Below are positions 41,481-53,734 of a stretch of DNA of 64,000 nt, piece by piece (the stretch's first letter is position 1; each line of letters opens with the position of its first letter). Source of the stretch: Trichobilharzia szidati (Eukaryota > Platyhelminthes > Trematoda > Strigeidida > Schistosomatidae); NCBI GenBank assembly GCA_944472155.2, contig OX235272.1, forward strand, positions 107,328,020 through 107,392,019, given 5' to 3'. The position numbers were made by a program, and so were the translations under genes. The notes beneath the pieces were generated by a model. That model did not search any database, was not told the DNA's origin, and worked only from the letters and a program-made list of their open reading frames with translations.

Positions 41481-41778
41481 GCCTTTTTCGGATCTTACTT
41501 AACAAATCGATATTATTTAGACAAAAAACACCAATATTGTTATTGACTACTATTCTAGAATATTCTATGTATATAAACATATGTATATATAATTGTAGAG
41601 CCAGAAGAGGAAATTATCGGAAAGGATATTCTTTGCTCAATTTTTGTTGTTGTTGGTTTTTTCTCGGTATCTTAATGACTATTTTCTCTATATTGAAATC
41701 TTCTGTATTTTTTTATTCAATTTCTAAATCTGTGTTTAACCCTAACCTGAACTGTTTTATTTTCTTGGTAATCTGCAG

Positions 41779-41960
41779 ATAAATCTTTTACCAATGGCGA
41801 CAAATTTTTCATTTAATCATAATCTGGAAGATCGACACTTTAATGAATGTTTACGTATTGGTCTATTGCCGACTGTATCATTGTTTCAACGTAATGATTT
41901 AATTGGTCAAACGGCGCGAGTTTGTTTAAATCAGGTAGCAGTTAACTGTAAATATTCAAA
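41779..41960 (+). CDS. TTI1: TTI1 right copy, exon A
   Basis: It encodes INLLPMATNFSFNHNLEDRH then FNECLRIGLLPTVSLFQRND and so on. Same splice sites and phase as left exon 4, 182 nt in both. About 8% different from it, with replacements clustered in residues 7-20. Confidence 0.8.
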
Positions 41961-42004
41961 GTAAGCAGATGTATAAAATAGTTTCTAAGCTTTTTATTTT
42001 GAAT

Positions 42005-42740
42005 AAAGCAAGGACAACAAGCGTGCTTTGTGCAGAATACAAGATGGTACCATTCTTTGTTTATTTCGTTGGCTTCTCATCAGCTCAGCTGCTTGCTTAC
42101 AGCCTAAAAAAATTATTTTTAAGTTCACGTACAGAAACGTTTTAGCACATTTGGAAATTTCACATGATGTCAGTTGACTGGAGGTTCTATGCTAGGTGAA
42201 AAGTGCACAAAAAATTGCGCTTATATAGTTCTTCCACAGGGAGCTTAAGTTTAGACAAAATCAGAGTATGTATACAAGGAGTTACGTAATAGAGACGAGA
42301 GTTGCGGAAGGTGATGAGTAACTTATAAATTCGATAACAATATACTGAGTTCAATTCAAATCATAGAAACAAGAGACAAGGAAAATGATTTGAGTTTAAC
42401 TCAGTATATTGTTGCCTAATTTACTAGTCACTCAGCTTCTTACGTATTTCTCGTCTTTATTGCGTAACTCCTTTAACATTTACTTTGTTTAAACTCGAAC
42501 TCTCTGTGTAAAAACTATATAAGCGCAATTTTCTGACCACTGTTCACTCATCCCGGAACCTCCTAACAACTGACATCATGTAAAATTTGCAAGTATGTTA
42601 AGACTTTTCTGTACATAAGCTTATGTCTTTAGATTGTAAGCAAGCAGCTGAGCTGATGAGAAGACAACGATTTAGGCAATGATGGTACCATCTTCTTATT
42701 CTGCACAAACCACCAATGTTGTTCTTGGCTTTATTCAAAT
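42005..42740. repeat. Large near-palindrome of PLE terminal repeats
   Basis: Arms 42005-42372 and 42385-42740 are inverted copies of each other around a short centre near 42378. Each contains 'gcaagcagctgatgag'-like and 'ccaacgaaataaac'-like blocks. The same unit follows the GIY-YIG fragment at 29.4 kb, so the palindrome probably represents two terminal repeats without an interior. Confidence 0.65.
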
Positions 42741-42784
42741 TAATATCACTTTTTGTTCAACAACTATACCTTTTGTGTTTTTTA

Positions 42785-43340
42785 ATAATAATAATTTGCT
42801 TTATTCCAAAACAGTACATGTGATACAGAATGGAATTCTCAGCATTTTTACTACAGTGTTGCATCCAGTTAGTACATTATCAATAAATAGAATTCTACAT
42901 AGATTAAGGAAATCACAATTCATTATTACAACAACACATTGGCATGTCGGTAGCAAAGCCAACGCTGAACAGTGTTTGAAGGTGTTAGAAAAAGTAGGAG
43001 CTGTCATATTTACTGGTGTAAGCGAGACAATGAAACAAAGCAGCACATAACGGAAAAAAGAGAGAGGGAAAAAAGGAAAAGAAAGAAAGAAAATGTTGTA
43101 CCTTTTGATGATGTGAGTTGGAAAGACGAGATCCTGTTGTACTACCGACTACTTAATTAATTATAGGTGTCACGCCTAATGCTCTCTTTATCGCACAGAA
43201 CACGAGCTAAGTAGGGTATGGTTGAGTTTTTGTACTTGCTGGTGCGAGCATATAGTTTTCTATATAGGCTTCTGGTTTTGCCTGATGAGTTGCAAAGGGA
43301 GAGTTGTGAATGAAGACGGTGGTGTGAGTTAGATAAAATG
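42785..43340 (-). mobile_element. CR1/jockey-like retrotransposon 3' end
   Basis: The 3' tail is '(taa)n..tttgctttattcc'-like at 42785. The minus-strand coding remains near 43180-43330 read KPEAYIENYMLA and TKTQPYPT, parallel to 48817-49023. 5'-truncated. Not seen in the left arm. Confidence 0.6.
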
Positions 43341-43514
43341 GACTTGGCCCATTTTTCACATGAGTGTTGAAATAATTTTAGAAGTATGTTATATTTATTT
43401 GAGTATTTATAACAGTTTATGTCATTTTTAGGCTGTTAGCAGAAGTTCAGGAAGTGCCATCAAATTTTTAAAACAAAACATGATATTCCAGTGTTGGTTA
43501 GCAGGGATTTGATT

Positions 43515-43710
43515 TGATTGACTAGAGGATTTCATTATGAACTGACATTGGTTAGATAACCATTGGAAAATCGACCACGGAATACTGGACAGCCAGTTGT
43601 TTCGTCAGTCTAGTTTGGGATTCTTCAGCAGTATGCACCCAGCGAAAGGAGTTCGAGCCCACGCCTTTCTCGTTACAAGGCTAGCGAGCCCATAGACCAT
43701 GAGGCTTAAT
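43515..43710 (-). repeat. SINE 1 copy
   Basis: A minus-strand SINE 1. The hammerhead block reads CTGAAGAATCCC..GACGAAACAACTGGCTGTC, with core CTGAAGA and GAAA intact but stem II weakened by an A at its first position. Confidence 0.6.
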
Positions 43711-43724
43711 GATATTATTGATGA

Positions 43725-44045
43725 AATCCTCCAACCAATCAAACAAAATCTCTACAAACCAATGCTTGATAATTGCCAAGTGTTAGTTTGTGAAGGGATT
43801 CGATTCATTTCCAGATGGATCACCAAACGCCATCAATTAGAGAGGATCACTGAAAAACACGGCGTAGTATACAGTAGTCTCGAATCTTCAGAAACATCAT
43901 AAACCTATGCATGATGTCATAGGGGGACCTTGAGATTTAGAGGTGAAATCTTTGACCATTCAACTAAAGCTATAGAATCCAGTAGCCTGTCAGTCATAAC
44001 CCCACTTGCTAGAACTCCAGGCAACTCCGTCCTGTATTCAGTTAT
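43725..44045 (-). repeat. tRNA-headed SINE variant, right-arm copy
   Basis: Inverted counterpart of 28430-28690. Lies about 105 bp before exon B. Confidence 0.5.
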
Positions 44046-44150
44046 TGATGAGCATCCAATTGATTTTCATCTGTTAGGTTTTAGGACTGCAATTTCGATT
44101 ACAGATCGATAAATATATATAAGATATATATTTATCTTTTCAAATTGTAG

Positions 44151-44385
44151 TTTAAACGAACTCATCACAGACAATGCAGATTATCTAGTTTCCAATATAA
44201 CGCTAGATCTACATCGTGTCAATGTTTTGACGATATCATCAAATTCATCAAATGCCATCAGCTTATCATCTGGAAGAAGAGATGAAACTCAACAATTTCT
44301 ACTATCAGCTTGTAATGCTACAAATACTTTATTTGAATATTGTACAATTGATGTTTTGCCAATTTTGAAACCAATGGTTACAAAG
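44151..44385 (+). CDS. TTI1: TTI1 right copy, exon B
   Basis: It encodes (N)LNELITDNADYLVSNITLD and so on to LKPMVTK, 235 nt as in left exon 5. Acceptor 'attgtag', donor 'gtaact'. Confidence 0.85.
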
Positions 44386-44644
44386 GTAACTTCATTAATT
44401 TTTTTATTTGAATTGTTTGTTTTTATACCATCCCAAAATACAGTACCTGAGTTTATCATCTAGTGGAGCTGTTGAGCATTCCTTGTCCCCACTTATTTGT
44501 CTTAAGCACTACCACTTTCAGTTAATTGATATTATGTTCAAGTCTTGCTCCATCTATTTTAGTTTGGGCAACTGAGTAGTATTAACACCTCCTCATAAAG
44601 TAATTTTGCGCCTCATACCTTGATGTCGGGTAACTTAGTTCCGA

Positions 44645-45030
44645 TGCTCACTAGTGACTGGCCCTATTCAGGTAGGTAGGTAGTTAGTTACCTGGTTTCT
44701 AGTGGGAAGTCATGACCAGTGGGATACAGAAGGTCGACTGTGAGGACAAATACTCGCACCAGTGATGACATTGGCTAGTGCCAGTCGCGCTATATCATGA
44801 ATTGGCAGAATCTGGGATTCATGAACTGGCCATTGGGTTAGGGTTCCAGTGGCTGATGAATGGTCCACGATCTCGCTAGCGTTGTAACAAGAAGGTCGTG
44901 GGTTTAGACCTCAGTCACTTTGTACTGCTGAGGAGTCCCAAACTAGGCTGACAAAACAGCTGTCCAGTACTCCCTAGTGGTTTCCCAATGGTTCTCTAAC
45001 TGATGTTAGTTCATGATGAGATCCTGTAAC
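44645..45030 (+). repeat. SINE 1, near full-length, right-arm copy
   Basis: Inverted counterpart of 27420-27815. The hammerhead reads CTGAGGAGTCCC with AAAA instead of GAAA, so it is probably inactive. Confidence 0.7.
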
Positions 45031-45639
45031 TTAGTTCTGCTAACCACATAAGCAGTCTATGTGATCGCTGAGCAGCGCATATTAAACGTTTTTCGTACTG
45101 TTGTAATCTATGAGCTGTATCGATTAGTTACGAAGCTTACACTGTTAAATACTAACATGACATGTAAATTACCAATAAAATTATTCATTGCAGACAGCAG
45201 AACTATACTTCAAAGGCATCCACCTAATCTGAAAATCTCCCTTGTTTCAATATATTATTAGATGTAATATACTCATGATCTAGTTTTAAAACCCTTTACA
45301 AAGTTGTGATAATCCCCTGAATGTCATTTGTCTCCAGCCTCCATCAACATAATATGCCTACGAATTTAGATTTTAACTGATCCCCTTGTATTAAACAGTC
45401 GCTACACTGACTGTATATTGATTGGCGTCAGACATTTTATTTTTCGGAATATAGATTGTTAAAGGATAGTAGATCATGTGAATGAATGACTCATGACCTT
45501 GATGTGGCCAATCAGATTTCGTGTAGGTGGAAAATGAAGAAATAACGAAGAAATTGATGACTGACTAACGGTGTTGATTTGACACAGAAAAGGTGCCTAA
45601 AATTGAATCCTAACCCTAACTTGTATCTCGTTGGTAAAT

Positions 45640-46110
45640 GCCACGCGAACCTTTTGTATCCATGCTGAGATTTCATCAGCGATCAACTCTCTAGCATCGG
45701 CTTATGCAACTTCTCAACATAAGAGAAGTAGTCAGTACACTCGACCATTTCACTTTGATCTATGAGTCGGTGCCGTACTGTCTTGCATAACATCATTTTA
45801 CATGTGACGGAGATAAATCGCATGCCAAACATAACAGGATTTTTAGTGAAGGTGTTCAGAAGACTACATTTTTTTCAACGTTTTCAGCTGAGAGGATAAT
45901 ATCATCCGCATACTCTAAGTTCACAAGACTGTTTGTCCCCTCTTAACCAGTTAACTTTTAAGTCTTTCATGCTGATCAGGGTCACATCCATCAGTATACC
46001 TATGATGAAGTGAAATAAAAATGGAGACATTGGGAAACCCTGATGAACACACTACTTTGTATGTCAACTCTACATAAGCTGTCTTATGATTTCAACAGTT
46101 CAAGTTGTGT
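45640..46110 (-). mobile_element. Family B retrotransposon fragment
   Basis: Minus-strand RT remains include the YADD region near 45890-45920 ('atcatccgcatactcta'). Partial counterpart of 26400-26800, with different ends kept. Confidence 0.6.
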
Positions 46111-46274
46111 GTTCATTACTTTCTCCAAGCCGAACGATAGTCGACACACATCTTTATGAGAAACTGGAAGTTACTTTTGCATTTTTCTCAGTGTTAAATC
46201 CGATAAATATTCTTTCATTTAATTAAACTTTTTTTCATGAACATATTGTCCATTGCTATGGATATGCTAGTTGG

Positions 46275-47170
46275 CATCAAATTTATTATTATCCCCTTGG
46301 GTTCCGAGCTAAACATAGGGCTTCAACAACACATCTCCACTTTCTTCTGTTTGGTGCTGTCCTCTTCATCTGGGTCCACGATTGTCCATAATCTCTCATC
46401 TTCTGCCCCCCTAACACTCGATCTCCTCCAAGTCACCCTCGCATTGACGACCCACTCGTCGCTTCCCATTCGGATTCCACGCCACCAAAGGCCTGCATTG
46501 TGCGCGATGTCATTCGACGGTTTTCTCATTGCATTGTATGCCCTATCCATCTCCATTTTCTCCTACATATTTGTTGTGCAATCGGCTCTCGCCTGTTGGT
46601 TTGTCCTCACAGCTTCTTGGTTCTTATTCTCTCTTGCCATTTAATCTTCAGTATGGAGCCAGTAAGGGTGGCAGCTGTTGATGAAAGTCTGCAACCTGTT
46701 GGAAATTCTTTTTGTTACACGCCAAGTTTCTTACCCGTATAGAAGGACCAAGTTGACATTGGTGTTGAATAGAATCCGATTCTTGTTCCTTATGCTGAGT
46801 GCGAGTGGAAGATTTCTAAACTGATTTCAGGTTGATGAAGGCGCATATTGCCTTTCTAATTCTGGCTGGTTTTGCCATTTTCATCCGTTCCGCGGGCCTG
46901 TAGTTGAAACGATCCTTCCTGGCCAGATAATTGAAGGAGGTAACTTCTGTTAAATCTCTTCCGTTGATGGTGATTTGTGCTGGTTGTTGTTGTTAATGCT
47001 GTTGACTGGTTATCTTCATCACCTCCATCTTCTCTATGTTCACCTGGAGTACAGTTTTCGCCGCCTGCTCGCGTCTTCAGCCAGTTTGTTGGTTTTCTCC
47101 TGCAAGTCTTCAAGTTTGTATGACATTAGACATATATCATCTACGAAATCCAGATCTTCTAGAGTCTTCT
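46275..47170 (-). mobile_element. RTE/SR2-like element (g), right arm only
   Basis: 3' end at about 46285 ('ccccttgggttccgagc'). The minus strand reads EDGGDEDNQSTALTTTTSTN (46856-47113, shifted frame) and downstream MEMDRAYNAMRKPSNDIAHN. No counterpart was seen in the left intron between exons 5 and 6. Confidence 0.7.
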
Positions 47171-47384
47171 TATGTATCTATGATATACACTTGTTGTATG
47201 AGAATTTGTGATAATACCGAACTGTTTAAGTGGAGTAGGATTCGAACCCCTGGGATTTATTAGCTGAACGTTGAGTGATCCACATTTCCACTTAGCTCTT
47301 AACTGGACACGATCGCATTTTTGATTTTATTTACAGGATTTAGAGATATACAGCTTACCTATTTAGAAAGTTGAATATAAAACT

Positions 47385-47770
47385 TGGGCGCTGTGGTGGT
47401 AGAGTATAACTCCATTATGGATAGTATATTATTTTGATAAAATCACACAGTGGCCTGGTCATTGTCTTCTGTCAGTCCAATGCTACATAGGCATTTATCA
47501 TAAAATAACTTTCAAAAAGCTTCAAGCTACATTCATACATACATTCGTAACAGTAACACTTCACAATCACTCCGTATACACATGAATTTAGACCATATGG
47601 TATTAATAAAATTCAACTTTATTATAGATAGAATTTTATTTTGACAAAATCATACAGTAATATTTACAATAAATATTACTGTAGACCACGTTTCGAGCAC
47701 AATTTATTACTGTTCATAATCTCATATCAAGGTACTGACTATTCACACATTCTTGCTTCGTCGTTTATAT
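47385..47770. repeat. PLE terminal-repeat fragments
   Basis: Blocks 'agagtataactccattatgg', 'attttgataaaatcacacag' and 'gaccacgtttcgagcacaa' are the ends of the PLE family at 35426-35595 and 36723-38119. Confidence 0.6.
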
Positions 47771-48111
47771 ACATGAGTAAAAATTGATGATTAGACATTT
47801 GAATAAAATCAATAAGATAAGATAAAGTACATTCAGAAATAATAATATTAATGCTATCAATAAAATACGATAAGATGAGAAATAAGATGTTTTTTTAGTC
47901 GAAATAAATAAATAACTTGTTAGAATTGTACAGTTGTGAATTGAATACGTCTTCACATTATTTATTATCCTCTGATTTGAAAAGTTTTGGTTCAGAGTTT
48001 TCTGCTGATCGCCTGCCTCTCTAGTCATCTAGTAGAGATCAGAAGTCTTTTTTCACTGATTTTGATTCATATCAATGACACCACAACTTTTTTTTATCTT
48101 CTTCTCATTAG

Positions 48112-48282
48112 ATGCTTTCATCTTTGGATCTTACCTATGAATACACTACTGAACTGTTCCTTCCACCATTCGCTCAATTAATGCAAACTTGCCGTAAATG
48201 GAGTTGGCTGTTAGCAGGTCGGTGTATAGACGAAATGAATGATAATGTTTCAATGGATAAGTCAAACGTACAAAGTGATCAG
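48112..48282 (+). CDS. TTI1: TTI1 right copy, exon C
   Basis: 57 codons identical in protein to left exon 6. Acceptor 'cattag', donor 'gtaagtagg'. Confidence 0.85.
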
Positions 48283-48324
48283 GTAAGTAGGTAGGTAGGG
48301 TTATATTTGAGATTATAGGATTCA

Positions 48325-49590
48325 TAAATAATAGTAATAATCTACTTTATTGCAAAAAAGATAGTACTTATAATACAGAATGGAATTCTCAGTATTTGTC
48401 ACAATATTGCATCTGATTTACTCAAAATATAAATAAAATTAAAACTTAAAACAAAATTAACCAGAGGAATTTGTCCACGTTTACGATATTAAGTCAGAAA
48501 TATTCGAAGCAAGAATTGAGAATATTAAATATAATAATAATAAGTGAGTTTGTTTCAATCAGTATTGTCGATTCAGTTTGGAAATTTTAGCATGTTATAT
48601 ATTATTGAATCTTATGTTCTGTTGATGTAGTATGGTGAGGGGAAATACAAAATTAACAGTTATAACACAGCTTAAATGATGTTCACACTTTTGAAAAAAT
48701 AAACGAATAAAAACAAAAATTTGAGAGGATTATAAATATAAGAAATACAATAACAATAAAGGTTGATGTTGTAAGAGTGAAGGAAATGGTTTATTTAATA
48801 GTGTAAAGAAGGTTAGTTAGTTCATGCCTAACACTATTTTCATCACATAAAGTACGTGCCTCAAATATGGTATAGTGGAATTTTTATACTTAGACGTACG
48901 TGCATAAAGTCTTCTGAAAAGACTTCTTGTTTTACCTGACGAGACACAAAGTTGGAGCTGCGGGTGAAGTGGATGCTCACAGTCTGATAAAATTCCTTTA
49001 GCAAATTTGTTGCATGACATCATGTGCCTATCAATTACAATGCCAACGATCGATATGGCTCAATGGGATACCACTCGCCCTACTGACAGTCAGTCTTCAG
49101 AGTTCTACGATAGTATGACATAGTCTTTTTTAAGCAATCCAGGAAAGAATAAACAAGGGTGAACAGTGAAGAAGAATAGATAAGATGCACTAGTTGACAA
49201 ACTGTAAGAGGAGTGGCTGATGGTTATTCCTAAGTGCCTTAACTTCTTAATGTAAAAAGTCAGAAAATATTCTTTTAGAAATCACTAAGACATGGGAAGA
49301 CCAGGATAGGTCAGAAGAAAGAATTAATCCAAGATACTTAACTTCAGACTTGGTTTCTATATCAGTATCATCAATTTTTCAAGGGTCATAGGAACCAACG
49401 GCTTCATTTAACTTTCGTTTACATCGGAAACTGAAATTAACAGTCTGACATTTGGAAGGATTTAGTTTAAGGCCGTTAGACGAAGACCATTTGCTAATTC
49501 CTGATAGAAAGCTGTTCATCTTAGTACAGTCTAGCTGGGAGTTAAGAGACATTGAATTAGTTAGATCATCGGCAGTGAGATAATTACTTA
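48325..49590 (-). mobile_element. CR1/jockey-like retrotransposon, right arm only
   Basis: Minus-strand RT end at 49379-49594: NYLTADDLTNS, WSSSNGLKLNPSKCQTVNFS. This has the A-DD-type motif and the 'NGLKLN..KC' signature of CR1/jockey RTs. The C-terminal segment at 48817-49023 reads GKTRSLFRRLYARTSKYKNS. The 3' end is '(aat)n..tactttattgc' at about 48325. The left intron is uninterrupted here (25905-25965). Confidence 0.75.
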
Positions 49591-49849
49591 ACAAGTATCA
49601 TACAAATACTGATATCTGGTTAGAATGTGTTTTTTTCTTAATTATTGAACTTGAACTGAATTATCAACGTGGAATTTTGCATAAAAGGTCTAACAGTTGA
49701 AGTGGCCAGATTTCATAAAAGTATATATATAGAAAGAGAAAGAAACTATAATTAACGGAAAAGTATAAAAAGAGGAATGCCAAATTAAATAAATCTGAGA
49801 TAGCATGAAGAGTGAAATGTAGCGAAAATATTCATTCAGACATCTATAG

Positions 49850-50700
49850 AAAAAACAAAATAACTGAGCAAAGAATTTCCTTTTCGATAATTTCCTCTTC
49901 TGGCTCTATAATTATATATACATATGTTCATATACATAGAATAGTAGTGAATAACAATATTAGTGTTTTTTGTCTAATTACTGTCGTTTTGTTAAGATAA
50001 CAGTGGAATTACCACCGTTCAAGAAAGATGCATAAGTCATAATAATAAGCGTAAAAATGTAATAGTAAATAGAATATCAAATAATATCAAGGAAATCTCC
50101 ACAACAAGTTAAGGATCATTGAAACCTTGATGGCCAAAGTAAGGACAGTGTCTGAACCAAATTCTTTTGGACACATAAGTTAGGTTTCTTAATGTGGATC
50201 CTGCTTATCTTCAAGCTAGGAATTGGTGTGTTGCAGCGCTTTAGTAAGCAAACTTCATCTTACATTTGGCAGCAAGAGCGAATTGCTCTCATGCCAAACA
50301 TTCGTAGATTTCTGCTTCTCAATGTGTTCTACTACCACTAAGGTTTTAAAAAAGTGTTCACACATTGGAACTATAGAAGACGAAGACTTGGTAAAGGAAT
50401 GTGTATTAGGAAATTGGTACCTCTATATAACCAAATTATTTATACCTTATCTTCAACGCACTATCTGCACGGGTTGGCGTGTTGTGATACTTCTGGTTCC
50501 TTTCACGTCTCCCATGTATCTCCACAACGCTTTATCATTTGCTTTCTCTGACTGACGTCAAATCTATCTTCCTACTGTTTGATGTTTTTTTATGCCGATG
50601 AACGTCTCTTTATATATATACTACTGATAAATCTTATCAGTAGCACACACCACAACATTACATGTGTCCCTGGTATGACCCTTAATACATCTGCAGTTTG
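49850..50700. repeat. Composite repeats shared with the gap-side sequence
   Basis: 49850-50180 resembles 40680-41030. 50440-50660 resembles 38400-38580. No coding domain was recognised. Confidence 0.45.
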
Positions 50701-50869
50701 GCTGACGAATTCCCTACTTAGTTGATTTGCGAGTCTATTGTTCTGACAAAAACAACAACAAGATACGATACCACCAAAAACTCGACGCCTGGAAGAGAAG
50801 ACTGACTGTTGACGTGGAGAGCTTTCACTGTCTCGTTTCAACAGCGAAAATGATTGACAGCGCTCACAT

Positions 50870-52213
50870 ATATATTTTATATATGCTTGAAATGACTTTG
50901 GGGGACACTAATTACATTGATAAATTAAAACAATCAAGAACCAATAGGATAACAAGGTTATAAGTGGGGTGAGAGAAATACAACGAGTCATGGAAAATTC
51001 CCATTGTAACATACAGAAAATCAAAACAAATGATTCAACGAAGAGACTCTTTTCAACGAATTTATCATCAAGCTGTACAATCGTATATATATGGTTTTTA
51101 AGAAGTTATATCCCGTGAGGGAATTGAATCATAGGTGTGAACGCATAAAATAATAATAATATGAAATGCAATTAAAACTAAAGTGTTTGTGATTATAATC
51201 GTAGTTAAATGTCAAGTGGCAAAGCAAATTAATGTCATATATAGAATAATTCATAGGATGGATAGAACTTGAAAAAGGTGTGCAATTATAAGATTAGTAG
51301 ACAAATCGAATAAAATAAAAACGTTACGTAATATTGTGTGAAATTTAATAGCATAGAATTTAATGTTGCATAAAGGAATTGATTTAGAATGACAAGTGGA
51401 ACAAGTGAAATAATACCGAGGACAATTAAAAGTGAGAGTAGTAATAGTAACAATTGACTTAATAAGGAAGAGTATACAAATTGAATGGACAAAAATGAAA
51501 AATTGGTAGAGCTAAAATATGATTGGGAATTACCATATTTTAGCATAGAGGGATTAAGACCATGAAAGTTGGAGGGATTGAACGAACTTTTTCTGTACAC
51601 AGAGATCTGGCTTTTCTGTTTCGATAGCCAAAGCTTCAGCAATACAGATGAGTCGGGTAGGTAGGGATTTGGGTAAATTACTCTTTGCCTTGTAGATGAC
51701 TTTGAAGGCGGAGGCTATAGAGATAGTGTGATCATTATCGACCAGATGTTCAATGATCGCGCTTCTTATTGCTCCACTTCCACCTCTTCGTAACCATGCA
51801 GGATAGTGTTCTTGCACCCTGTTGGACAAAACTCGTGTCGAACAACCGATATACCTAGCTCCACACGAGCAGGTGAATTGATAAACACACATAGAGTTGG
51901 TCAACAGCGGGATCTTGTCCTTCAGGTTATTGAACAGCAATGGTCGACTAGTAAAGGCTATTCTCATGGATGCAGCAGGGAATGTTCTTTTCAGGGACTG
52001 TGATATCCTTCGTTTCATGATATCGGAAGCTAGGTATATCGGTGAGACGAATACAACGAGACATGTAAAAGTACATGTGGAAAATGTCTGTCTATCAATC
52101 GCATTGCTAATGACTGTTGAATAACATTTTTGCTCTCTGATTAATACAGTGAGTTCCACATTGTATTCTAACCGAATTTTATTCAGTTTCATAATAATAA
52201 TAATAATAATCAC
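50870..52213 (-). mobile_element. Penelope-like element with GIY-YIG domain
   Basis: 51554-52213 is open over 219 codons on the minus strand. Late in the RT it reads RISQSLKRTFPAASMRIAFT, then CVYQFTCSCGARYIGCSTRV with NRVQEHYPAWL, and further IIEHLVDNDHTISIASAF. YIG and the downstream EH fit a GIY-YIG nuclease. The repeat block 50880-50980 ('gtggggtgagagaaat') also lies at 23465-23560 and 31955-32070. In the left arm the interior is missing and only the outer part (23310-23560) remains. Confidence 0.7.
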
Positions 52214-52240
52214 ATATTTGATTATCTTTCTTGTTCTTAG

Positions 52241-52514
52241 GTAAATAACTCCTGTCAGTATAATAATAATGAATCAATATTATCCAGTATATACCAGAAA
52301 ACATTAGACCTGATATCTGAGACTCGTCGTCTCCATCATATTGAATCGAATGATGGTGATGATGATGATGGTGTTAGTCAAGAGAAGTCAAACAATGTGC
52401 AGAATACCGACAGAATAAATGACTATGAAAAGCAATCAAGCAATCATGAGGATAATGAAGGCGATGAAAATAAAAATCATACATTTCCTGATCATTTACA
52501 AATAGTTGAAGAAG
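52241..52514 (+). CDS. TTI1: TTI1 right copy, exon D, frameshifted
   Basis: It parallels left exon 7 but is 274 nt instead of 264: 9 nt more in the acidic linker (SNDGDDDDGVSQ) and one extra A in 'ttacaaaatag' against 'ttacaaatag'. The extra base shifts the frame to a TGA before the donor. Acceptor 'gttcttag' and donor 'gtgagtgtg' are intact. Confidence 0.8.
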
Positions 52515-52589
52515 TGAGTGTGGTGTAGAGTAGTAGTAGTCTAGCCTGCATTTTTCTTCCTGTCACTTCTTAACATGTTTTCTATTTTT

Positions 52590-53400
52590 TTTTATTGTTC
52601 CCTTGGGTTCCTAGTGGAACATAGGGCTTCAACTGCACGTCTCCACTTGCTTCTGTCTTCTGCTGTGCTTTTCACTTGCATCCATGTTATTCCATACTGT
52701 TTCAACTCCTCTTCACATGATCTCCTCCATGTCACCCTTGGACGTCCCACTCGCCGCTTCCCTTTCGGGTTCCACTCGAGTGATGGCCTGACGCACGATG
52801 TCACCCAGCGGCCTCCTCAGCGAGTGTCCAATCCATCTCCACTTTCTCCTGCATATTTGTTGGGCGATTGGTTCTTGTTTTGTTTCTTCCCATAGTTTCT
52901 TGTTGGTGATTCTTTCCGGCCATCTGATCTTCAGTATAGAAAGAAGACAGCTGTTGATAAAGGTCTGCAACAGGCTGTTGGAAATATTCTTTGTGACCCG
53001 CCGTCAAGTTTCTGATCCGTATAGAAGAACTGACTGACTTGACGTTTGTATTGAAAATCCGAATTTTGTTGTTGATGCTGAGTGACGAAGATTTCCAGAT
53101 TGGTTTCAGGTTGATGAATGTGTTTCTCGCCTTCTCGATTCTCGATTTGACATCCTCGTCCGTTCCTCCTGTAGTTGAGACAATGCTCCCTAGATAAGTG
53201 AATGAAGTAACCTCTTTCAAATCCCTCCCGTTGATGGTGATTGGTGCTGAATGTTGCTGTTGTTGTTGTTGGTTGGTTATTTTCATAACCTCCGTCTTGT
53301 CTATGTTCACTTGGAGTCCTGTCTTTGCTGCATCTTCGACCAGTTTGTCGGTTTTCGCTTGTAAGTCTTCGATTTTGTGTGACATCAAACATAAATCATG
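52590..53400 (-). mobile_element. RTE/SR2-like element (e'), right-arm copy
   Basis: 52801-53388 is open over 195 codons on the minus strand: MMSHKIEDLQAKTDKLVEDA, AKTGLQVNIDKTEVMKITNQ, INGRDLKEVTSFTYLGSIVS. A frameshift then leads to KWRWIGHSLRRP-type sequence in another frame. Inverted counterpart of 22108-22930. Confidence 0.8.
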
Positions 53401-53734
53401 TTAGTTGGTATTTATTTACTCTCAGCGAACTGTTTCTTTATCAGACTGTCGGCCATGCTCATATATTGTGTAAGAAAAGTTGATTATACTATTCATTTGT
53501 ACAGGTGGAGTTGAGTAAAGTCGGAATTCGAATTCTTGAATCCTCTGGCTATAATAAAACCAAGCGAATTACAACTATATTCTGTCTATACCTCCCTGCT
53601 TAGCTGTATCCAGCGGTCAATAATTTCATGGATTGATACTAGGTTTTCATTTGACCACCCGTCATTCTTTTGCAACCCAATTCATTGTCAACTAAAATTG
53701 CTCAACGAGGAAGGTTATGACTGTGAGGGATTAA

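Noticed and set aside
53500..53570. Extra TTI1 exon between D and E ('tacag' then GTGGAGTTGAG, present in both arms)
   Set aside because: Exon D joins exon E directly in frame (LQIVEE|VILRC) and matches the family. The candidate soon meets a stop and has no good donor except one giving a 10-nt exon.
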